This document shows positions 1 through 10,878 of a stretch of 64,000 bases of DNA, one piece after another. Under the pieces are notes generated by a model. It saw only the letters and a program-made list of their open reading frames with translations, searched no databases and was not told the DNA's origin. The DNA is from Deltaproteobacteria bacterium. Its GTDB lineage: Bacteria; Myxococcota_A; Polyangia; Polyangiales; JADJMO01. The position numbers were made by a program, and so were the translations under genes. Positions within the stretch are counted from its first letter, which is position 1. Every line of letters starts with the position of its first letter. The stretch is taken from contig JACPFM010000002.1 in assembly GCA_016182965.1 (NCBI GenBank), positions 62,001-126,000 on the forward strand, in the 5' to 3' direction.

Positions 1-1786
1 AGCTCGACCACACGAGCGTGCCCGCCCCGCTCACCTTCGTGACGAACGCGTCGTCGCACCGCTGGGGTCCGCACGACCCGCCACCCCAGATCGTGTCGAA
101 CCCGCCGGTGCTCGGGAAATTGCCCGAGCGGGTCTGACCCACGAGCAGCACGGCTCCGCTCGCGTCGATCGCGACGGAGGCGCCGTTCTCGATGTCGTTC
201 CCTCCGAGATACGACGACCACGCGAGCGTGCCCCCGCTGCTCACCTTGGTGACGAACGCGTCGGAGAGGCCGCCGTAGGTGGTCTGGAATCCGCCGGTGG
301 TCGGGAAATCGGCCGACTGCACCATGCCGACGACCAGCGCGTCGCCGCTCGGGTCGATGGCGACGCCGCGCGCGAAGTCGTGGCTCGATCCGCCGAGATA
401 CGACGACCAGGCGATCGCTCCGGCGCCGCTGATCTTCGTGATGAACGCGTCGTAGGCGCCGCCGCTGCCGCCGAGACTCGTGTCGAACCCGCCGCTGCTC
501 GGGAAGTCGGCCGAGGTCGTGGCGCCCACGACGAAGAGGTTCCCGCCAGTATCGACGGCGACGCTGCTCGCGTAGTCGGGCGCGCTGCCGCCGAGATACG
601 ACGACCACGCGATCGTCCCGGCGCTCCCGAGCTTCGTCACGAAGCCGTCCATGAGGTTCAGCGTCGTGTCGAACCCGCCCGTGGCCGGGAAGTCGGCGGA
701 GTCGGTGCCGCCCGTGACGAAGACGTTCCCGCTCCCGTCGACGGCGATCCCGTTTGCGCCGTCGTCGCCCGCGCCGCCCAGGTACGTCGACCAGACGTGC
801 GCTCCGGAGGCCGTGACCTTCGTCACGAACGCGTCGCGTTCGCCGCCGCCGAACGAGGTGTCGAGCCCCGCGGTCGCCGGGAAATCGCCGGATTTCGTGC
901 TACCCGCGAGGAGGACGTTCCCGGCCGCGTCGATCGTCATCGCGACGGTGCCCTCGTCGCCGCCGCCGCCGAGGTACGAAGACCACGACACCGCGGGATC
1001 GATCACGACAGGCACGTCGCCGCTCCACCCGTCGAGCTCGAATCCGACGTGACCGTCGCGCGCGACGTGGCGGATCCCGAGCTCGCGGCGCTGGCCGGCG
1101 TCGACCGCGAACGCGCGCAACCCGGTGACGCGCAGCAGGCCACGGCCGGTGTCGACCTCGAGATCGCGCCCCTCGTTTGCGACGCGAACTTCGCGCGGTC
1201 CCGTCCACTGCAGCGCGATTGCGCGGGGATCGGCGCCGGGCGAGAGGACGAATCGATACGCGAACCCGCCGCGCGCGGGCTCGACGACGAGATCGATCCC
1301 GGGATAGGCCTCCTCCCACGCGAGCTGCCCGAAGGTCGGCGCGCCGGCGCGCCATCGCGACGAGTCCCCGACGTGATCGTTCACCACGCCGCGCAGCGGG
1401 CGCTCCGCGACGGGCCCCTGCCGACGTGCGCCCACGAGCCGGGCCCGTACGCCGAATCGGCCCCCGTCCACCGCGAGCGAGAGTGCGAACCCCTCGTCGT
1501 CGAAGAACGCCGACGACTCTCGTCGCCGCAGCACGAACCGCTCGGAGCCATCCGTCGTCTTCACGAAGGACGAGGGGACGACGAACGCACGCGGATCCGC
1601 GGCGCCCGGGCGATCGCCGTCGAGCGCGCGCAGCGCACGCCGCGCGACGCGCGCCTCCTCCGTGCCTGCATGAGCGTGCGCAAACGCCGACGCACCCGCG
1701 TCGACGACGGACCCGCTCGCACCGTCGCACCCCGCCGCCAGCGCGATCGCCAACACACGACCCAAGCCGACGAACGTTCGCCTCAT
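1..1786 (-). CDS. SBBP beta-propeller lipoprotein, 3' end off window
   Basis: The frame is open from an ATG at 1786 to the window edge (about 595 codons, no stop), so the C-terminus is missing. The first 20 residues form a lipoprotein signal peptide ending in LAAGC. Residues of roughly 40-250 resemble the domain that often precedes SBBP repeats. Then come at least five repeats of about 55-60 residues, each starting with a WSSYLGG-like motif, followed by a D-x-x-G-N-V-like strand and ending near SxDFP(A/S/T)T, plus the start of a sixth. SBBP repeats are predicted propeller blades, common in large surface proteins of myxobacteria and planctomycetes. The likely location is the cell surface or outer membrane; ligand unknown. 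A GGAG lies just upstream of the ATG. Confidence is high for the family, low for any role. Confidence 0.85.
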   Translation of the reverse strand, partial: MRRTFVGLGRVLAIALAAGCDGASGSVVDAGASAFAHAHAGTEEARVARRALRALDGDRPGAADPRAFVVPSSFVKTTDGSERFVLRRRESSAFFDDEGFALSLAVDGGRFGVRARLVGARRQGPVAERPLRGVVNDHVGDSSRWRAGAPTFGQLAWEEAYPGIDLVVEPARGGFAYRFVLSPGADPRAIALQWTGPREVRVANEGRDLEVDTGRGLLRVTGLRAFAVDAGQRRELGIRHVARDGHVGFELDGWSGDVPVVIDPAVSWSSYLGGGGDEGTVAMTIDAAGNVLLAGSTKSGDFPATAGLDTSFGGGERDAFVTKVTASGAHVWSTYLGGAGDDGANGIAVDGSGNVFVTGGTDSADFPATGGFDTTLNLMDGFVTKLGSAGTIAWSSYLGGSAPDYASSVAVDTGGNLFVVGATTSADFPSSGGFDTSLGGSGGAYDAFITKISGAGAIAWSSYLGGSSHDFARGVAIDPSGDALVVGMVQSADFPTTGGFQTTYGGLSDAFVTKVSSGGTLAWSSYLGGNDIENGASVAIDASGAVLLVGQTRSGNFPSTGGFDTIWGGGSCGPQRCDDAFVTKVSGAGTLVWSS

Positions 1787-1880
1787 GACTCCGCTGCCCC
1801 CTTGGCCCCAGGAGATCACGGTTGCGAAAATTGAGAAAGGGGCGCTCGCGGCGAGCCTTCCCCCGCCTCGCCCGCCCGTC

Positions 1881-1904
1881 CGCTTCCGCGTTCGCGTTCG
1901 TGTT
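1881..1904. repeat. GCGAAC-type hexamer array, site 1
   Basis: Short run of (T/G)TCGCG units directly after the cytidine deaminase stop codon. It is the weakest of four such arrays in the window (others at 6838, 25179, 46444), all at the 3' ends of genes. Confidence 0.5.
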
Positions 1905-2336
1905 CTAGAGCTTCAGGCTCGCCGGCCCGAACGCCCCCGGCAGGATCTCGTCGAGCCGCACGAGCCTCCGCGCCCCCGTCGTCTGCGATACCAGCAGGAT
2001 CGGCAGCCGCGGCGCGAACTCGTTCAGCGTCTGCCGGCACAACCCGCACGGATACGCCGGCTCGGCGGCGCGGGTCATCACCACGCACGCGTCGTAGATG
2101 CGACGGCCGCTCGCGACGGCGGCGCTCACCGCGCCGCGCTCCGCGCAGATCGTGCCGCCGTAGCTCGCGTTCTCGACGTTGCACCCGGCCACCACCGAGC
2201 CATCTCCGCACGCGAGCGCGGCGCCGACCGCGTAGCTCGAGTACGGCGCGTACGCGTTGGCCATCGCGGCGCGCGCGGCGTCGATGAGCGGGTTCCACGC
2301 GGGATCGTCGGCCGAGTCGTAGGGCATCGCGTCCAT
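1905..2336 (-). CDS. cdd: Cytidine deaminase
   Basis: 143-aa protein of the usual length for tetrameric cytidine deaminases, which hydrolyse cytidine/deoxycytidine to uridine/deoxyuridine in pyrimidine salvage in the cytoplasm. The zinc site is complete: C64-A-E66 (E66 the catalytic acid) and PC97GLC100. The substrate-binding NVENASY motif lies at 53-59. The ATG at 2336 starts two bases after the TGA of the Ser/Thr kinase gene, so the two are probably co-transcribed and translationally coupled. A second ATG three codons in (2327) is an alternative start. Nothing in the sequence suggests a link to kinase signalling beyond the shared transcript. Followed by a short GCGAAC-type repeat. Confidence 0.93.
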   Translation of the reverse strand: MDAMPYDSADDPAWNPLIDAARAAMANAYAPYSSYAVGAALACGDGSVVAGCNVENASYGGTICAERGAVSAAVASGRRIYDACVVMTRAAEPAYPCGLCRQTLNEFAPRLPILLVSQTTGARRLVRLDEILPGAFGPASLKL

Positions 2337-2338
2337 CC

Positions 2339-3643
2339 TCACTTGAACAGGCCTTTGAGCTTCCCGAAGCCCTTCTCGTTGCCCGACGACTTCTTGGTCA
2401 CCGAGGTGGGCTTCGGCGCCGCCGACGTCGAGGCCGACGGGGCCGCGGAGGCCGACGCCGACACGGACGTCGAGGGCGCGTGCGCCGCCGCGGCGGGTTT
2501 GCGGCGGGGCCTCGCGTCTTCTTCTTCGTCCGTCGTCGGAGCGCCGCCGCGCAGCATGACGAAAAGCAGCGGCGCGAGCAGCACCAGCGCGATCGCGCCG
2601 GCCACCCACGCGCGCCGCGGCCGCGCCCACGCGAGCAGCCGCGCGGACGGCTTCGCCGTCGGGGCCGCGACCGCCGGCGCAGCCGCGGTCGCCTCGTCAG
2701 GGGTCGCCGACAGCGAGCGTTCGGCCGCCTCGAGCAGCGCGAGCGCCGCCGGGACGTCGGCGGGCCGCGCGTCGCGGCTCCGTTCGAGCAGCCGGGCGAC
2801 GAACGTCTCGAGCTCGGGCGTGATGGTGACGCCCGCCGGGGCCTTGGTCTCGAGCGCCGGCGCGACCTCGGCGAGCTGGTGCGCGACCGCCTCGAGCGGC
2901 TCCCCCTCGAAGGGCAGCTTGCCGGTGATCATCTCGAAGACGATCACGCCGATGGCGTAGAGGTCCGCGCGCTCGTCGACGATCTCGCCGTGCGCCTGCT
3001 CGGGCGGCATGTAGACCGGCGTGCCGTACACCCTGCCGGCGCGCGTCAGGTTCTTGCCGGGCGGGGGCACGCTCTCGCGCGTGTCGAGCTGCTTCGGATC
3101 GACCTTGGCGATGCCGAAGTCGAGCACCTTCACCGCCGTCCGGGCGTCGCTCGGCGGGCCGGACTCGGGCGCCCGCGACGCCTGATCGGCGAGCATCACG
3201 TTCTCGGGCTTGAGGTCTCGATGCACGACCCCCTTGGCGTGCGCCGCGCCGGCCGCGCCGAGAATGCGTCGCGCGATCTCGAGCGCGCGCGCGGGAGGCA
3301 GCGGGCCCTCCTTGATCGTCTTGCGGAGGCTCTGCCCGGCGACGTACTCGAGCACCAGGAAGAAGGTGCCGTCCTCGTCGCGACCGAAGTCGGTGCCGGC
3401 GGCGATCGCGGGATGGGTCACGTTCGCCGCGGCGACCGCCTCGCGCTCGAAGCGCGCCACGATTTCGGGTGTGGCGATGCGCGCGTCGAGGATCTTCAGC
3501 GCGTAGCGCTTCCGCAGTTGGAGGTGCTCGGCGAGCCAGACCTCGCCGACGGCGCCCGCGCCGAGCATGCGTTCGAGCTTGTAGCGCCCGGCGACGAGCT
3601 TGCCGGCGAAGCCGGCCGCCACGAGTCGCTCCGTCGGCGCCAT
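2339..3643 (-). CDS. Transmembrane Ser/Thr protein kinase
   Basis: 434 aa. A Hanks-type kinase domain fills residues 21-310: Gly loop GAGAVGEV at 28-35, catalytic K50, HRDLKPEN at 141-148 and DFG at 175-177. The activation segment ends GTPVYMPPEQ, with Pro where APEQ is usual. One membrane helix lies at about 346-364, followed by a 70-residue Ala/Ser/Pro/Lys-rich tail, so the kinase is cytoplasmic and the tail periplasmic. There are no PASTA, TPR or other sensor repeats. Kinases of this build are numerous in myxobacteria; the substrate is unknown. An FHA protein at 35620 is a conceivable reader but is not linked. A TAGGCT hexamer 7 nt before the ATG suggests a leaderless transcript, shared with cdd. 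Confidence 0.92.
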   Translation of the reverse strand: MAPTERLVAAGFAGKLVAGRYKLERMLGAGAVGEVWLAEHLQLRKRYALKILDARIATPEIVARFEREAVAAANVTHPAIAAGTDFGRDEDGTFFLVLEYVAGQSLRKTIKEGPLPPARALEIARRILGAAGAAHAKGVVHRDLKPENVMLADQASRAPESGPPSDARTAVKVLDFGIAKVDPKQLDTRESVPPPGKNLTRAGRVYGTPVYMPPEQAHGEIVDERADLYAIGVIVFEMITGKLPFEGEPLEAVAHQLAEVAPALETKAPAGVTITPELETFVARLLERSRDARPADVPAALALLEAAERSLSATPDEATAAAPAVAAPTAKPSARLLAWARPRRAWVAGAIALVLLAPLLFVMLRGGAPTTDEEEDARPRRKPAAAAHAPSTSVSASASAAPSASTSAAPKPTSVTKKSSGNEKGFGKLKGLFK

Positions 3644-3650
3644 TCGCGGG

Positions 3651-3656
3651 AGCCTA
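3651..3656 (-). promoter_or_regulatory. -10-like hexamer TAGGCT of the Ser/Thr kinase gene
   Basis: TAGGCT lies 7 nt before the ATG at 3643. Part of the recurrent leaderless pattern. Confidence 0.5.
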
Positions 3657-3676
3657 GCGCCCCACGGCGGTGAAGC

Positions 3677-4141
3677 TCAAAATTCGCTGGAGAACGCGAA
3701 CACGCCGCCGCGGCCCATGAAGCCGGAGGTCGGAGCCACCAGGAGTCGACCGACACCGACGAACTCCGCCGTCATGAAGTTGCGCCCGGTCACGGCGAGC
3801 GGGAACGTCAGGACGACCGACTTGCTCAGCTCCACCGTGCGCGTCTCGCCGAGCATCGGCAGCGCCAGCGCAGCGGCGGTCGAGGTGCCGACCACCGGCA
3901 GCCCGGTGATGCGCGAGTAGTCCTGGCGCGCGCGGACGACCGGGTGCTCCATCACCTCGCGAAGATCGAGGATCGCGTGCGGCAGGAAGAAGTCCGCGGT
4001 CAGCGTGGAACGGGGCGCGGCCTCCTGCAGGAACAGGCGCGGCGCGGCGAGGACATCGGCCGTGGAGGCGCTCACCGCGGCCGTCGCGAGGGCGACCGAG
4101 GCAGCGATGGACGCGGACAGCAGCGCGGCGACGACTCTCAT
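3677..4141 (-). CDS. Exported hypothetical protein
   Basis: 154 aa from the ATG at 4141. The frame stays open further upstream, but only this start places a signal peptide at the N-terminus (MRVVAALLSASIAAS..., cleavage likely after residue 30 or so). I do not recognise the mature part. It is mixed and mildly hydrophobic, with no Cys, and ends in a Gly/Phe-rich stretch (GFMGRGGVFAFSSEF) that might be a beta-strand. It sits upstream of the kinase on the same strand and divergent from lon. The 281-bp gap to lon contains no other gene. Confidence 0.6.
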   Translation of the reverse strand: MRVVAALLSASIAASVALATAAVSASTADVLAAPRLFLQEAAPRSTLTADFFLPHAILDLREVMEHPVVRARQDYSRITGLPVVGTSTAAALALPMLGETRTVELSKSVVLTFPLAVTGRNFMTAEFVGVGRLLVAPTSGFMGRGGVFAFSSEF

Positions 4142-4408
4142 CTGACTTCTTGGATGAGCATGAGAGATGCCGTTGCCTTCGTCCAGGAGATTCCTCAACG
4201 AATTCAGTGTTCTGTACACGCGTGTGCCACACGGTGCGCGCGGCCGCCACGCCTCAGGATCGATGCTTCGAGTCATCGATCCGCGAAAAAGCCCGGAGAT
4301 TCCGCCCTGCCGGGGTGCTGCGCAGAGTCCGCGCCGCGCGTCGTTCATGCGTGAAGTCACGCAGGACCGAATTGTGCGGCCTTGTGCGGAAGCGCGCCTC
4401 GCCGTACG

Positions 4409-4414
4409 TACATC
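4409..4414 (+). promoter_or_regulatory. Possible -10 hexamer TACATC of lon
   Basis: TACATC ends 8 nt before the lon ATG; weaker than the other members because the last base is C. No CIRCE or sigma-32-like site is evident in the gap. Confidence 0.3.
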
Positions 4415-4422
4415 CTACCGAC

Positions 4423-6834
<2,412 letters not shown>

Positions 6835-6837
6835 ACG

Positions 6838-6873
6838 CGGACGCGAAACGCGCACGCGAACGCGGACGCGTCG
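6838..6873. repeat. GCGAAC-type hexamer array, site 2
   Basis: Imperfect tandem GCG(G/A)AC/GCGAAAC units starting right after the lon stop codon. Same class as arrays at 1881, 25179 and 46444. Confidence 0.6.
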
Positions 6874-6986
6874 CTCGGCGGCAACGGTCCGCGACGCGGC
6901 TGCGCGAGGTCGCGTCGCGGCAGGCGAGGCCCGCGCGATGACCGTCCGAGCAACAGCGGATTGGTCGGGCGCATCCAGCGGTGAGC

Positions 6987-7646
6987 ATGCGCCGATTCCT
7001 CAGGGAGAACTCCCTCGGGCTCGTCCTGCTCGGGTTGTTCCTCGCGACGCTCGCGGGCAACGCGCTCGCAGGCTGGCACGTCGACTCGGAGGAGCGGCGG
7101 CTCCACCAGCAGGCGCCGATCGCGTTCGCGTCGTACCTCACGAGCTCGCACTTCCTCGAATCGGTGGCGGAGAACTGGGAGAGCGAGTTCCTCCAGATGG
7201 CCGCGTACGTGTGGCTCACGGCGTGGCTGCGTCAGAAGGGCTCGGCAGAGTCGAAGCCGCTCGGCCCCGACGAACGCGAAGAGATGGAGCTGCGGCCGCA
7301 TCCGTGGGCCCCTCGCGTCGTATTCCGCGGCGGGCTCCTGCTGAAGTTGTACTCGAGCTCCCTCTCGATCGCGTTGGCGGCGTTGTTCGTCGTCTCGTTC
7401 ATGCTGCACGCGGTCTCCGGCGCGGCGAAGCACAACGAGGAGATGAGGCTGCACGGCGGCGAGGGGCTGTCGGTGCTCGGGTACGTGCGCACCGCCCAGT
7501 TCTGGTTCGAGTCGATGCAGAACTGGCAGAGCGAGTTCCTCGCGGTCCTCGCGATCGTGCTGCTGTCCATCGGGCTGCGGCAGCGCGGCTCGCCGGAGTC
7601 GAAGCCGGTCAACGCGCCGCACGCCGTGACCGGCGAAGAGGTCTGA
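6987..7646 (+). CDS. DUF6766 family membrane protein
   Basis: 219 aa with about four membrane segments (near 9-29, 62-80, 120-145, 185-205). Two similar halves are visible: each has a Trp-rich ENWESEFLQ / QNWQSEFLA segment, a helix, then LRQKGSAESKP / LRQRGSPESKP. This duplicated layout matches what I remember of DUF6766, a small integral membrane family of unknown function. An in-frame GTG at 6981 would add two residues; the ATG is preferred. The gene stands alone between lon and convergent or divergent lipoprotein genes, with no clear operon partner. Confidence 0.8.
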   Translation: MRRFLRENSLGLVLLGLFLATLAGNALAGWHVDSEERRLHQQAPIAFASYLTSSHFLESVAENWESEFLQMAAYVWLTAWLRQKGSAESKPLGPDEREEMELRPHPWAPRVVFRGGLLLKLYSSSLSIALAALFVVSFMLHAVSGAAKHNEEMRLHGGEGLSVLGYVRTAQFWFESMQNWQSEFLAVLAIVLLSIGLRQRGSPESKPVNAPHAVTGEEV

Positions 7647-7706
7647 CGGTCGCGGTCGGGTCGAGGCGAGCGTCACCTGCAGGAGAGCGCGCTCGCGCTC
7701 GCGCGA

Positions 7707-7934
7707 TCACTCGACCGGCACGCACTGCCACATCGACGGTCCCTGCGTGTCCGGCTCGCAGGTGCACTTCATCTTCTTGCCGTCCTGCACGTAGGGGCAC
7801 TCCTGGTGCGCGGAGTTGCACCCCTTCGCCACGGGGTAGGCGTTCGGGCACGAGCCGCTCGAGCCGGAGGAGTCCTTGCGATCGCACCCGGCCAGGCAGG
7901 CGGCGATGACGAGCACGACGAGGATCGAGCGCAT
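7707..7934 (-). CDS. Small Cys-rich lipoprotein
   Basis: 75 aa. The signal peptide ends in a classical lipobox, LAGC, with C21 the lipidated residue. The mature part has six further Cys residues spaced like paired disulfides (CPNAYPVAKGC, CPYV, CTCEP, WQC), so it is an extracytoplasmic disulfide-stabilised peptide. I cannot name the family. The in-frame region upstream of 7934 lacks export features. A TACGCT hexamer lies 6 nt before the ATG. Confidence 0.75.
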   Translation of the reverse strand: MRSILVVLVIAACLAGCDRKDSSGSSGSCPNAYPVAKGCNSAHQECPYVQDGKKMKCTCEPDTQGPSMWQCVPVE

Positions 7935-7940
7935 GAAACG

Positions 7941-7946
7941 AGCGTA
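7941..7946 (-). promoter_or_regulatory. -10-like hexamer TACGCT of the small lipoprotein gene
   Basis: TACGCT lies 6 nt before the ATG at 7934, matching the recurring short-spacing pattern. Confidence 0.5.
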
Positions 7947-8076
7947 CGGGCGCGCATCGATCGACGTCCAGTGCGTTCCCCCGTGCAGGAACTTGGCCCC
8001 GCCCTCGCGTCCATGGCTCGTTCGGCCCACCTGCAAGCAGCGCCCCTCGCGCCTGCTGCCCGGAGGACTGCCGAAC

Positions 8077-9468
8077 ATGCGTCTGCCGCTCGCTGCCCTG
8101 ATCCTCGCGTCCCTCACGTTCGCGTCCTCCGCGCTCGCCGACGCGAAGAAGCCGGCGCACCCTCCGACCGCCGGCGCCGCGAAGGACGGCAAGGCCGGAA
8201 AGCCGAAGAAGCACGGTCCGACCGCGAAGCTCGATCACAAGCTCGATCACAAGAACGCGGCGAAGAAGGACGATCTGAAGAAGATCGAGCCGGCGAAGAC
8301 CGAGGCCGAGAAGAAGCCCGTGGCCAAGAGCGACAAGGCCGCGGCCGGCAAGGCCGGAGACAAGAGCGACAAGGTTGCCGACAAGAGCGACAAGGTCGCC
8401 GACAAGACCGAGAAGGCGCCGAAGACCGAGCCGAAGACGGCCAAGGCCCCCGACGCCGACGAGCCGCCGGAGGAGCTCACCGGAGCGCTCCCGCAGAAGA
8501 AGCTCGCCGACAAGAAGAAGAAGGACGCGAAGAAGGACGACGCGAAGTCGGACGGCAAGCCCGAGGCGAAGCCGGACGGCAAGCCCGACGCGAAGAAGGG
8601 CGACAAGCTCCTCCCGCTGCCGCACGGCGGAAAAGCCCCGAAGGAGAGCTCCGGTCTCGAGTTCCAGAAGCTCCAGAAGAAGCCCCTCGTCGAGAAGAAG
8701 GGGAAGATGAAGGCCTGCCTCAGCCCGGCGGTGACCTTCGCGCGCCTCGGTCAGGCCACCGACGTCAGCTTCTCGCTCACCACCTGCGCCGGCGGCACCG
8801 CGCCCGGCGCGGTCGAGAACCTCAGCATCCTCGCGCGTCCCTACGACGTGCCGGCGCCCAACGTCGCCCAGCCGATCGCGATCCTCGCGCTGCCGAAGAA
8901 GACCGCCAAGCCGAGCAAGGCGCTGGCGATGCCGACCGACGAGATCGCGCCCGGCATCCGGCGCATCGATCCCGGGATGGTGTCGCGGCTGCAGGCGATC
9001 GCCAACCGCTTCCCCGGCAAGACCATCACGCTGGTGAGCGGCTATCGTCCCGCGTCGAAGGGCAGCCCGCACCAGGCCGCGCGCGCGTTCGACCTCCGCA
9101 TCGACGGCGTGACCAACGAGGCGCTCGTCGCCTACTGCAAGACGCTCCAGGACACCGGCTGCGGCTACTACCCGAACTCGTACTTCGTGCACGTCGACGT
9201 GCGCCCCGCCGGCGTCGGTCACGTGTACTGGATCGACGTCAGCGGTCCCGGCGAGAAGCCGAGCTACGTCAAGCAGTGGCCGCTGCCCGAGAAGGCGAAG
9301 CCGGCCGACATGGCGAAGACCGGCGAGCCGAAGGTCGCCGCGAAGGAGGCGAAGGACGCCACTCCGGAGACGGAGATCACCGGCGCGCCGGCGACGACGA
9401 ACCCGGACGAGATCGGCACGCTCGAGGACGTCGACGACGAGCCCTCGACTCCGGCGTCGACGAACTGA
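8077..9468 (+). CDS. Secreted M15/MepK-like peptidase with Lys-rich linker
   Basis: 463 aa. A signal peptide (MRLPLAALILASLTFASSALA) is followed by a long Lys/Ala/Asp-rich low-complexity stretch to about residue 190. A globular part follows, then a D-Ala-D-Ala carboxypeptidase-like domain of the DUF882/YcbK (MepK) type at about 285-405. The zinc ligands are in place: H332 and D339 in SPHQAARAFDLRI and H372 in FVHVDVRP, with the SGYR motif before them. The family cleaves peptidoglycan cross-links, so this is probably a periplasmic murein hydrolase tethered by the basic linker to anionic wall or membrane. GGAGG at 8062-8066 decides the ATG at 8077; upstream in-frame Mets would bury the signal peptide. 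Confidence 0.85.
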   Translation: MRLPLAALILASLTFASSALADAKKPAHPPTAGAAKDGKAGKPKKHGPTAKLDHKLDHKNAAKKDDLKKIEPAKTEAEKKPVAKSDKAAAGKAGDKSDKVADKSDKVADKTEKAPKTEPKTAKAPDADEPPEELTGALPQKKLADKKKKDAKKDDAKSDGKPEAKPDGKPDAKKGDKLLPLPHGGKAPKESSGLEFQKLQKKPLVEKKGKMKACLSPAVTFARLGQATDVSFSLTTCAGGTAPGAVENLSILARPYDVPAPNVAQPIAILALPKKTAKPSKALAMPTDEIAPGIRRIDPGMVSRLQAIANRFPGKTITLVSGYRPASKGSPHQAARAFDLRIDGVTNEALVAYCKTLQDTGCGYYPNSYFVHVDVRPAGVGHVYWIDVSGPGEKPSYVKQWPLPEKAKPADMAKTGEPKVAAKEAKDATPETEITGAPATTNPDEIGTLEDVDDEPSTPASTN

Positions 9469-9537
9469 GACGCTCGGCTGCGCGTCGACCTCGCGTCGGC
9501 TGAAGCGCGGGTCGAAGATCGAAGCCAAGAACACGCA

Positions 9538-10293
9538 TCAGTGCAGGTGCAGGCGGCCGGTGGCGACCAGCCAGCCGACCAGGCCGCCGATCACCAGCGC
9601 GCCGATCATGATCAGCGCCGAGACGCGCGCGGGCGGCGCGGGGCGCTGCTGCCAGCCGACGGGGTTCTTCCGGATCAGGCGCTTGGCGACGACGAGCGCG
9701 ATCGCGCTGTCGCTCGCGACGCCGAGCAGGCCGGCGGTGCAGCGGATGGCCAGCTCGGTCGACTGCGAGCCCTTGTCGGTCGGCCCCTCGCTCTCCTTGC
9801 GTGCGACGGCGTAGATCAGCCCGAGGTTCGGCGGCAATCGCCCCGCCTGCTCGGCCGGTCCGAGCGCCCGCAGCACGGCGTTCCAGTCGCCGGCGCGAAG
9901 CAGCGGCTCGAGGACCTCGAGGCGCGGGTCGGCGTTGGTGACGACGTGGGGCTGCGCGGCATGTGCGCGATCGGCGCCGGTGCCGAGCGTGGTGGCGAGC
10001 TCCGGCCGCCGCCGCGGCTCCTCGACCTCGATGCTGCGGGCGGGTGGGCGCTCGGACGGCCGCTCGGCCGCCGGCTCGCGCGGCGGATGCGCCGAGGACG
10101 TCGGCGCCAACGCGGTGACGTCGGGCACCGGGATCGACGATCCGGTGACGAGCGACGGCCCGGGCGCGGGCTCCACCGAGGGCAAGGGCGCCGGCTCCAC
10201 CGAGATCCGCTTCTCCGGCGGAATGCTCTCCTCGCGCCGCGGATCGCGCCGGTCGCGGACCACCTGTTCGTCGATGTTGCGCCGACTGCTCAT
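9538..10293 (-). CDS. Tail-anchored hypothetical protein
   Basis: 251 aa. The first 100 residues are Pro/Glu/Arg-rich and probably disordered. A helical middle part (about 120-215, LEPLLRAGDWNAVLRALGP onward) looks like a helical-repeat domain. One membrane helix sits at the very C-terminus (about 228-247), leaving only a few residues outside, so the protein is tail-anchored facing the cytoplasm. I do not recognise the family. Two in-frame GTG codons precede the ATG at 10293. It is divergent from the SET-domain gene with 109 bp between starts. Confidence 0.65.
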   Translation of the reverse strand: MSSRRNIDEQVVRDRRDPRREESIPPEKRISVEPAPLPSVEPAPGPSLVTGSSIPVPDVTALAPTSSAHPPREPAAERPSERPPARSIEVEEPRRRPELATTLGTGADRAHAAQPHVVTNADPRLEVLEPLLRAGDWNAVLRALGPAEQAGRLPPNLGLIYAVARKESEGPTDKGSQSTELAIRCTAGLLGVASDSAIALVVAKRLIRKNPVGWQQRPAPPARVSALIMIGALVIGGLVGWLVATGRLHLH

Positions 10294-10389
10294 CACCACG
10301 ATCGTGACACGGCACAGGCGCAGGCGACCAACTTCTCACCGCCGCTCGCCGCGCCGGGCGGGCGCGAGCAACCGCCGCGCGAACGGATC

Positions 10390-10395
10390 TACACT
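10390..10395 (+). promoter_or_regulatory. -10-like hexamer TACACT of the SET gene
   Basis: TACACT is 7 nt upstream of the GTG start; no Shine-Dalgarno is present. Suggests a leaderless mRNA. Confidence 0.5.
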
Positions 10396-10402
10396 GCCTG
10401 CC

Positions 10403-10786
10403 GTGCAGACCGATCGGCTGGAGGTCCGGCTGACGCCCGATCGCGGCCGTGGCGTATTCGCCCGCGTCCCGATCGAAGACGGCGAGGTCATCGAGGACTG
10501 CCCGGTCATCGTGGTGCCCGAGGAGCAGGTGGCGGCGATGGGCGGGACCATCCTCCACGAGTACTTCTTCCGCTGGGGCGGCACGCACGACGCGGGCGCC
10601 ATCGCGCTCGGATTCGGCTCGCTCTACAACCACAGCGACGATCCGAACGCGATGTACGTGCGCAAGTACGAGCTCGGCATCCTGACGTTCGTCGCGCTGC
10701 GCGCGATCGCCGCCGGGGAAGAGATCACGGTGAGCTACCACGGGGGCTTCGGCGAGCGAGGCCCCCTCTGGTTCGAGCAGAAGTAG
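10403..10786 (+). CDS. SET-domain protein (putative lysine methyltransferase)
   Basis: 127 aa, little more than a bare SET domain. Visible hallmarks are GRGVFA near the N-terminus, GFGSLYNHSDDPNA with N76-H77-S78 (the pseudoknot motif that binds AdoMet), and the catalytic-region tyrosine Y112 in EEITVSYHG. Pre-SET and post-SET Cys clusters are absent. Stand-alone SET proteins of this size occur in many bacteria, and their targets are mostly unknown. The GTG at 10403 is the only reasonable start: the open frame upstream has no SET homology and is antisense to the divergent gene. A TACACT -10-like hexamer sits 7 nt before it. Confidence 0.85.
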   Translation: MQTDRLEVRLTPDRGRGVFARVPIEDGEVIEDCPVIVVPEEQVAAMGGTILHEYFFRWGGTHDAGAIALGFGSLYNHSDDPNAMYVRKYELGILTFVALRAIAAGEEITVSYHGGFGERGPLWFEQK

Positions 10787-10878
10787 CGCGTGTCCCTGAT
10801 GCGTGGGGGGCCGTGTCTTCGCATCGAAACGAGACCTCCACTGTCAGCCGAACAGAGGGGCGAGCTCGTCGTTGCCAG

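Noticed and set aside
380-1834. Long plus-strand open frame (484 codons)
   Set aside because: Arg-rich low-complexity shadow of the SBBP gene on the other strand.
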